DNA from: Capitella teleta | Lineage: Eukaryota; Annelida; Polychaeta; Capitellidae | NCBI GenBank assembly: GCA_000328365.1 | Contig: KB304960.1 | Span: 103,036-167,035, forward strand | DNA: 64,000 nucleotides | Direction: 5' to 3' | Shown here: positions 58,270 through 64,000 of the stretch, piece by piece | Layout: each line of letters opens with the position of its first letter | Numbering within the stretch: position 1 is the first letter of the stretch | Made by a program: the position numbers and the translations under genes | The notes under the pieces: generated by a model | Database searches by the model: none | Told to the model about the DNA's origin: nothing | Seen by the model: only the letters and a program-made list of their open reading frames with translations

Positions 58270-58628
58270 ACTGGAGATTGAGATCAAGCTGTCAAATGAC
58301 AATAAACGAAAACCCGAGATAAATAGTCGAAATATCATGGCGCATTTTCATCAAATGCAAGAGTCATAACGTGTGATGAAATGATCTGCAGATCCAGGTT
58401 TGGGATACCATAATGGTTGACTTAGATATCTCGTGAAAAAAATATCTTTGCTTTCGAAAATCGTTTGATCAATAAATTTAGAATATAAAATGATGTATTT
58501 GATAACTCATATTGTCATTTCGACGCATTCAAAGTACTAAAAAATTTTCTGCAGTTCTCCTTGATCGCACCAAGTAATGAGCGATAATAGGAGCTCTATT
58601 TCGCTGATTCGTCGGACCATCATCCACT

Positions 58629-61600
58629 ATGGCTGAGGGCGGGAAGAGATCTGAGTTGATCGATATTCGTCAATTCTTAACTGATTGGGTCTCTGTCGTC
58701 GACCCGTGTACCATCACAAGGACAGATCATGGTTCATTCAGGGACTACGCGTTGAAAACAACCAACATTTCTGCAGATATGCTGGAAGAATTAGACTCTG
58801 TCTGCAGGTAACCAGGCTTGTTTAGTTGTTATCGCTCATTTCATATTTAACTACCTCAGTACATGTATTTTAAAATCGGGAAATCAAAATGCGTCGTTAT
58901 CAATTTTGCTCGAATTACTTGATAATATGGATGTGCGTTGCAAAAAAAAAAGAAAAAAAAAAAGGTTCACTTGTCATAACCCAGGAGCCCCAAAACTCAT
59001 ATTAACTAGCTCATAACCAGATAACATTATATGATTATTTATTGTATCAAATCATAAAATTTGATTCATTTTATATTATTCTTCTTCTTTAAGTTCCTAT
59101 GTTATATTACATACGTGTTTGGACCTACTGGGATGATCTGGGTTCGCACATAGGTCTACGCAAATCAGTGAATGACTAGCTCCCCTCCTTCATCCTCGGA
59201 TAAATTTGATCACGCAGATGATTAAACCTGCTTTGTTTTCCAGTCTGCAGTCGTTGTGTGGAGAGGATGAGCCAACATCCGTGGAAGATATTCTCTCAAA
59301 CATTCCAGCAGAAACTAATCTCGAAAGTGTTGCGTAAGAATAAATCATGATTTTATTAATTTTCACTGAAATTTGTACGCAGTGCACAGGAGAAAGACTT
59401 AGAGAGAAGAAAGCTGAACTCATCATATGAGAGTCGGGTTTTGACTCGGTTGAAGTACCGGGATAACTCGGGTCCTTGGCTTCACAATCATTATGATGTC
59501 AATCACTTTGAATCGGGTGGTGGTTCTGGGTTTACTGGCCCTGAAGTCATAATCACCATTCACGTGTACAGGAGAAATAAGGTTGGACTTATTGCCCTGA
59601 TGAAAATTTAGTTTAAATTGATATATATTTTACTGTCACTTTTCAGCGCAAATTGTTACACGCCATTGATGTTTTAGCAAGCCAGAAATTAACAGCGCTG
59701 AAGGATGTGATCACATGCATTGCTGATGAGATGATTGTGGGAGAATATAGTGATATCCCAGAAGCAGATCACACCATTAAAGCCAAGGTAGGGAAATATA
59801 TTTCCCTTCTATATTTTTTCTATTTCCTTTCACTTTTTGTACAATTCGACTTGGTTTGTTCTGGATTCATGGGTCATAAGTAGGGCTGGGCGGATATTGC
59901 TTCAACACAGATACACGGATAACGGATATTCGTGTTACTAATATCCGACGGATATGGATATGGACACGGATATTTATGCCCAAACACGGGAGCATGCACC
60001 TGCAGCATAATGCCCCAGCGCCTGGCACACGCTGTGAGCGCAAAAGCCACGCTCTGCCTGCAGCAGTTAAAGGCAAGCGACCTTGACCTACTGCTGTCAT
60101 CCTTCTTGCTTGTACATTTCTTTTATCAAAACGTTCAGAATAAGTTTCAAGAGGCATCGCACATGCAGACAGCTCGCTTGCCTGTCGATTTCAGAGGTGA
60201 ATTCCTTATCAGCGCAATCTATTTTAAGTATTTTTCCCCAACTGCACAAGTCGCAGATTATAAGCCCAAGACGGAACGACAGTAACATGCACTTTGTGCT
60301 ACAGTATACACTTTCAATAAACATGATTTGCTTGCTCGAACGAAAGCTGCTGAGGCTGATGCTGTCCAACGGGGAGCTGAAGAATTGGACCGTCCTTTGG
60401 TGGCTGCATGGAGTGGCTGCATGATACTTGCGGCGTTCGGAATGAGTCTATGGTAATAATTTATCATTCCAAGGAACTTCTGAAGTACACGGACGGTTGC
60501 TGGAAGATTGAACTGTTGCCCAGCAACCACCTTTGATGGTAGGGGTTTCGTACCGGAAACCAACAACTGGTATTCCTAGAAATTCTAATTCACGAGCGCC
60601 AAACTCACACTTTTCTGGTCGGATAATGAGGCCATGCTTCTTTAGTCTCTCAAATACAGCGTGGAGATCCTTGAGATGCTGTTCTGGGTTCCTGCTAGCC
60701 ACAAGAATGTCATCAATGTACACAAACACACACGTGGTACATCTTGAAGAACGCCGTAAATCAATCTTTGAAAGGATTGACCAGCGTTGCGAAGGCCAAA
60801 GGGCATCCTCAGAAACTGCCATAACCCAAATGGGGTCGTGATGGCAATCTTAGGTACATCCTCAGGAGCCACAGGTATCTGATGGTATCCACGTATCAAG
60901 TCCACTTTGCTAAAAATGATTGCTCCATGTAAGTGTGCTGTGAAGTCTTGGATGTTGGGCACTGGGTAACGATCTGGAATGGTGGCCATATTCAATCGGC
61001 GGTAGTCTCCACAGGGTCGCCAGGCACCTTTTCCTTTCTGCACCATGTGCAGAGGAGAAGACCATTCACTTCGAGACTTTCTCACAATTCCCATCTCTTG
61101 CATCTGCCAGAAACTCTTGCTTTCGCAATGCGCAGGCGATCGGCACATAGGCGTCGTGGCCGTGACGTAATCGGAGCGCCCTGTGTAGGTATGTAATGGT
61201 ACACACCATGCGATGGACACGTGGCCTTGAATGTCAGTTGTGTGATCTCTGGATAATTGCTCAAGAGACGTTCGTATTCACCACTACTGGTGAGAGGAGC
61301 GAGGCTCACTGCGGTGGCCTCTGCAGCTGTCGGTCGGCAGCGTAACGTCCAGTACGTAGCAGCATCCACAAGTCGGTCACCACACAAATCCACCAACAAC
61401 TCGTGCCTCCTAATGAAATTGGCGCCAAGTATCGCTCTCTGAACATCAGCGACATAGAAATTTGCCTTGAATTTGCGTTCGGCGAACTGTAGAATGAGAG
61501 TCTTTGTTCCGTAAGTATCTATGCGCGAACCGTTGGCTGCGTGAAGAGGTGACAATCGGTTTGTGTCGCTGCATCTGCGTCGATCGGCAGCTGTGGCAGG

Positions 61601-62586
61601 AAGTACAGACACCTGAGCACCTGTGTCGATTAGGAACACATTTCCGGTCACCTTGTCCTGAAGAAGCAGTCGTTTCGCTGGTAAGGGGGCCTCTGCTACT
61701 GTCATCGCTGCCACCACGTGCCAATACTTTGTGTCCTCTTCAGAAATCTTGCGTAGGTTGAATTGCGCCTCCGCTTGCGTGATAATGTGCCTCAAAACAA
61801 CAATGTTTTGTATGACACTCGCACTTATTAATTCTATTTACTTTTCTCCCCAGGAAATGTTCAAATCCAGCTACTTTTTTATTGAAAATGTCTTCTACAA
61901 TGACATGCGGGACCCACTCTGCAAAGACTACAGCAAGTAAGGGACCGATCAAATATTTTTTGCTCCTCATTCTAAAATCTTTACATCGCTTGAAGAGTGA
62001 TCATCAACTGGGCCAAAGATCCAAACCGACAACTTCCGTCTTACTCGGCCAAAAAGATGGAAGAAACAACTTTTTATGACTTGAGCGTCCGTATTGGTGA
62101 ACCATACGTGTATGTACACCAGGGCGACTGCGAGCATGTTATCTCCTTCTCGGATATTCGGTGAGTTTTGTATTTATTACTTAAATTATTTTGTGAGATT
62201 AAATTTGTGTCCTCTTCAGAATACTTCACAGGAATGAGTGCCATGATGTCTTGCAATATCCAATTATCATTGAGGATCCGCGAAATATCACTCACTCGAT
62301 AATGTGTCGCGTGTGTAGTGCACATTGTGCAAGGTAAAATACTGTGGCATAGATCCTCATACAGTCAATAAACTTACATTTATGAGAGATTTTTTATATC
62401 CCAACTATTTGCTTCCTTTTCAGTTGGTTGACATACGATTCTCCCCTCACTCCTGAGAATCCTTGTTTCTTCTGTGAAACCTGCTTTCGAATGTTGCATT
62501 ATGACTCGGAAGGACAAAGGACTGTCGGAAAATTCCGGGCATATAAATATCCCCAAATGCGACCAATCATCAAAAGAATCATGTGA
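58629..62586 (+). CDS. SNAPC3: snRNA-activating protein complex subunit 3 (SNAP50)
   Basis: DNA-binding subunit of SNAPc, which recognises the proximal sequence element of snRNA genes transcribed by RNA polymerases II and III; nuclear. Exons 58629-58807, 59244-59333, 59383-59581, 59647-59787, 61854-61936, 61996-62160, 62220-62333 and 62424-62586; 377 aa. The C-terminal SNAP-finger is complete: CRVC at about 315-318, HC at 321-322, then [18 protein letters not shown] at about 337-354. Conserved patches VITIHVYRR-like ([14 protein letters not shown]) and [16 protein letters not shown] lie upstream. Phases agree throughout. Intron 4 (2.07 kb) is filled by two mobile-element fragments; all other introns are 49-436 bases. 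The first ATG with good frame is preceded by CACT and an in-frame stop lies further upstream. AATAAA at 62754 is a likely poly(A) signal. Confidence 0.95.
59881..60330 (+). mobile_element. Truncated copy of the hAT element in SNAPC3 intron 4
   Basis: Begins with the same TAGGGCTGGGCGGATATTGC end and ATCCG/CCGTGT clutter as the 27957-28974 element, read from its right end, and follows it for about 450 bases before stopping abruptly at the Gypsy fragment. Only one terminal repeat is present. Confidence 0.85.
60331..61800 (-). mobile_element. Ty3/Gypsy fragment (protease, RT, RNase H start), broken
   Basis: Fossil fragment on the minus strand. It shows a protease segment ([12 protein letters not shown]), reverse transcriptase ([28 protein letters not shown], and a catalytic-box region near 60720) and the start of RNase H. 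No LTR, gag or integrase is present, and its frames are broken in a few places. It is antisense to SNAPC3 and related to, but clearly different from, the element at 35.6-40.2 kb. Confidence 0.88.
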
Positions 62587-63717
62587 TTTTTTTGTGCACA
62601 TCTATCATCTGCTTAGTATTAATTATTATGTTCCTGTGCCAAAGATTTTTTTTTTTCTCATCCATGCCAACCAGGTAAATGTTCACACCATCGTAAATGT
62701 AAGACATGTTCATCTCCCCGAGAATTTTATTGGTTGGATAACTTGTTTTGTCATGAATAAATGCAATATAATGTTTTGTACTATGCTTGTGTTATTTATA
62801 TTAAATTTGGTTATCTGCTTTGTAATTTCTTTCTATACCATACTGAACTCCAAAAGAGAATACCTGCATTATCATGACACAGAACCATGAACATATGGCA
62901 GGTGCATATGCAAGGTGAACTGTGTTTCATGAAGTCAACGGGGGTGTTTGATCAGGACGTCTCAGAGAAATTTTGAGAAATATCTGAACTGAGAATGCTC
63001 TTCCAAGATTTACATTAAAAAAATGAGTCTTAAACCAGCTTCGAAAGCTGATTTACACCGACAATCAAAGGTAAAAATAAATGTTAAGGGTTGACGTTGA
63101 TCAAGTCCCGTGACAAATCGTCATCGATATGCATTTAATTTACATTGAGTGCCTTCTGTAATATCACACAAAACCATCAAATCAAGCTGGCTGGCCTCTG
63201 CTCTACCACGGAATCACGGGAATCAGGAAGTCTATTTAATATTTGGTTAGTGTATTTTCAAGGAGCGTGCACATTTGAGCATAGCAAGAGACACCGCAGC
63301 GTAATTCTTCAACATGGGATACAGCGTAATTCTTCAACATGGGATACCTAGTCGACGTTTGATTCTGGCCATTTTTGTGTTGAGTCGGTTGACCTCCGGG
63401 ACTATTGGTCAACCTTTTTGGTGTCCTGCTAAATGTCTATGCAGTGAAAATAATCACTCATTACAGCGACAGGGGGCGTAGCCAGGGCGGTGCGAGGTGA
63501 GGCGGCTCCCCGGTAGAGACTAGAGACTGCATGCGCGCCCCAAAAAAAAAAAAAAAAAAAAAAAGGGTAAAAAAACCAAAACATTTGTATAATTCTGCCC
63601 CATCGAATCCGCATGAGTTGCGTTCTATCGCCTCGCAGCTGAGCGAACCATTAAGTAAAACATCAACGAATGCAATGGCTGTTACATTAGCTGAGGTGAT
63701 AACGGCTGTCAAAAGAC
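62587..63717. other. 3' flank of SNAPC3 and intergenic
   Basis: AATAAA at 62754. A GC-rich segment 63470-63540 ending in a 22-base A-run (63541-63563) looks like a poly(A)-tailed retroposon but I cannot name it. No gene seen. Confidence 0.5.
63297..63346 (+). repeat. Perfect 25-base tandem duplication
   Basis: Two identical units beginning CAGCGTAATTCTTCAACATG (63297-63321 and 63322-63346). Confidence 0.95.
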
Positions 63718-64000
63718 TTAAAGGGATGGGGAACTGAATTTTAAGTGATGTTCTATTGACTCATAACACCAATTGATAGCACTCCGTGCCTAAAACACCA
63801 TGCCTGGATGCAAGCGTAAGGAAATAATGCATTCCGAATATCGGGGTTAGCATTGCGCCTATGGTAGAATGACTTCCATTACGAAGTATAGGAAGCAAAC
63901 GTCAGCTGAGGGCTTGCCGTGATTGGTCCCGTTCCCCTCATGAAGCTATCGATTTCAGTCAATCAGAGCATATATATGTTGTTTACGAAACGAAAGCGCA
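63718..64000 (+). mobile_element. TTAA-flanked MITE, copy 4 (cut by window end)
   Basis: Starts TTAA then AGGGATGGGGAACT, same orientation as copy 1, and matches it to the window edge with several differences, including a short deletion in the GATTGG-rich region. The right end lies outside the window. Confidence 0.88.

Overview
This window is nuclear DNA from an invertebrate animal. Every gene is split by GT-AG introns, the spaces between genes are AT-rich, and mobile elements of several classes are present. An alpha-type Cys-loop receptor argues for a eumetazoan, most likely a bilaterian, but I cannot name the species. Intron sizes are sharply bimodal: many are 48-64 bases, and others span 1-8 kb and are filled with repeats.

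Layout. Endophilin A (minus strand, 18839-2575) fills the first 19 kb. It contains an equal-length pair of alternative exons in the BAR domain and a 45-base cassette exon carrying a DPF motif. Its long introns hold an unidentified intact ORF (14772-15419) and an isolated SH2-like exon (18101-18192). From 19.3 to 25.1 kb there is a mobile-element pile-up: a TA microsatellite with an assembly gap, two LINE remnants, and a broken Ty3/Gypsy relic holding a hAT-like element that itself holds a TTAA-flanked MITE. From 26.5 to 34.8 kb lies the largest subunit of chromatin assembly factor 1 (14 coding exons), with an E2F/CCAAT promoter candidate upstream. Between the two are a 191-base tandem repeat and a complete-looking 1018-base hAT element with an 8-base target duplication.

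A broken Gypsy element with both LTRs lies at 35.6-40.2 kb. It carries a tRNA-derived SINE and another copy of the same MITE. A nicotinic-receptor-like subunit follows (42151-44979), with all agonist-site marks but an unusual pore helix. The minus-strand gene 51093-48329 encodes a protein with four CCCH fingers, an RWD-like region and a CHY zinc finger. MOCS2 (54292-56031) is bicistronic: the MOCS2A stop and MOCS2B start share one base (TAATG). SNAPC3 (58629-62586) closes the window, with a 2-kb intron packed with a hAT fragment and a Gypsy fragment. A fourth MITE copy runs off the end.

The genes do not form one pathway; they are ordinary housekeeping and neuronal genes: membrane curvature (endophilin), replication-coupled nucleosome assembly (CAF-1), ligand-gated ion flow, molybdopterin synthase, and snRNA gene transcription. 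I see no CRISPR array, operon-like toxin system or intact virus. The most interesting observations are the mutually exclusive endophilin exons, the one-base overlap in MOCS2, the altered receptor pore, the zinc-finger fusion protein and the layered transposon nests. Coding lengths were checked by adding exon lengths: CAF-1 863 aa, receptor 427 aa, SNAPC3 377 aa, MOCS2A 88 aa, MOCS2B 148 aa, and the zinc-finger protein 757 aa from the first in-frame ATG. All are whole multiples of three with consistent phases.
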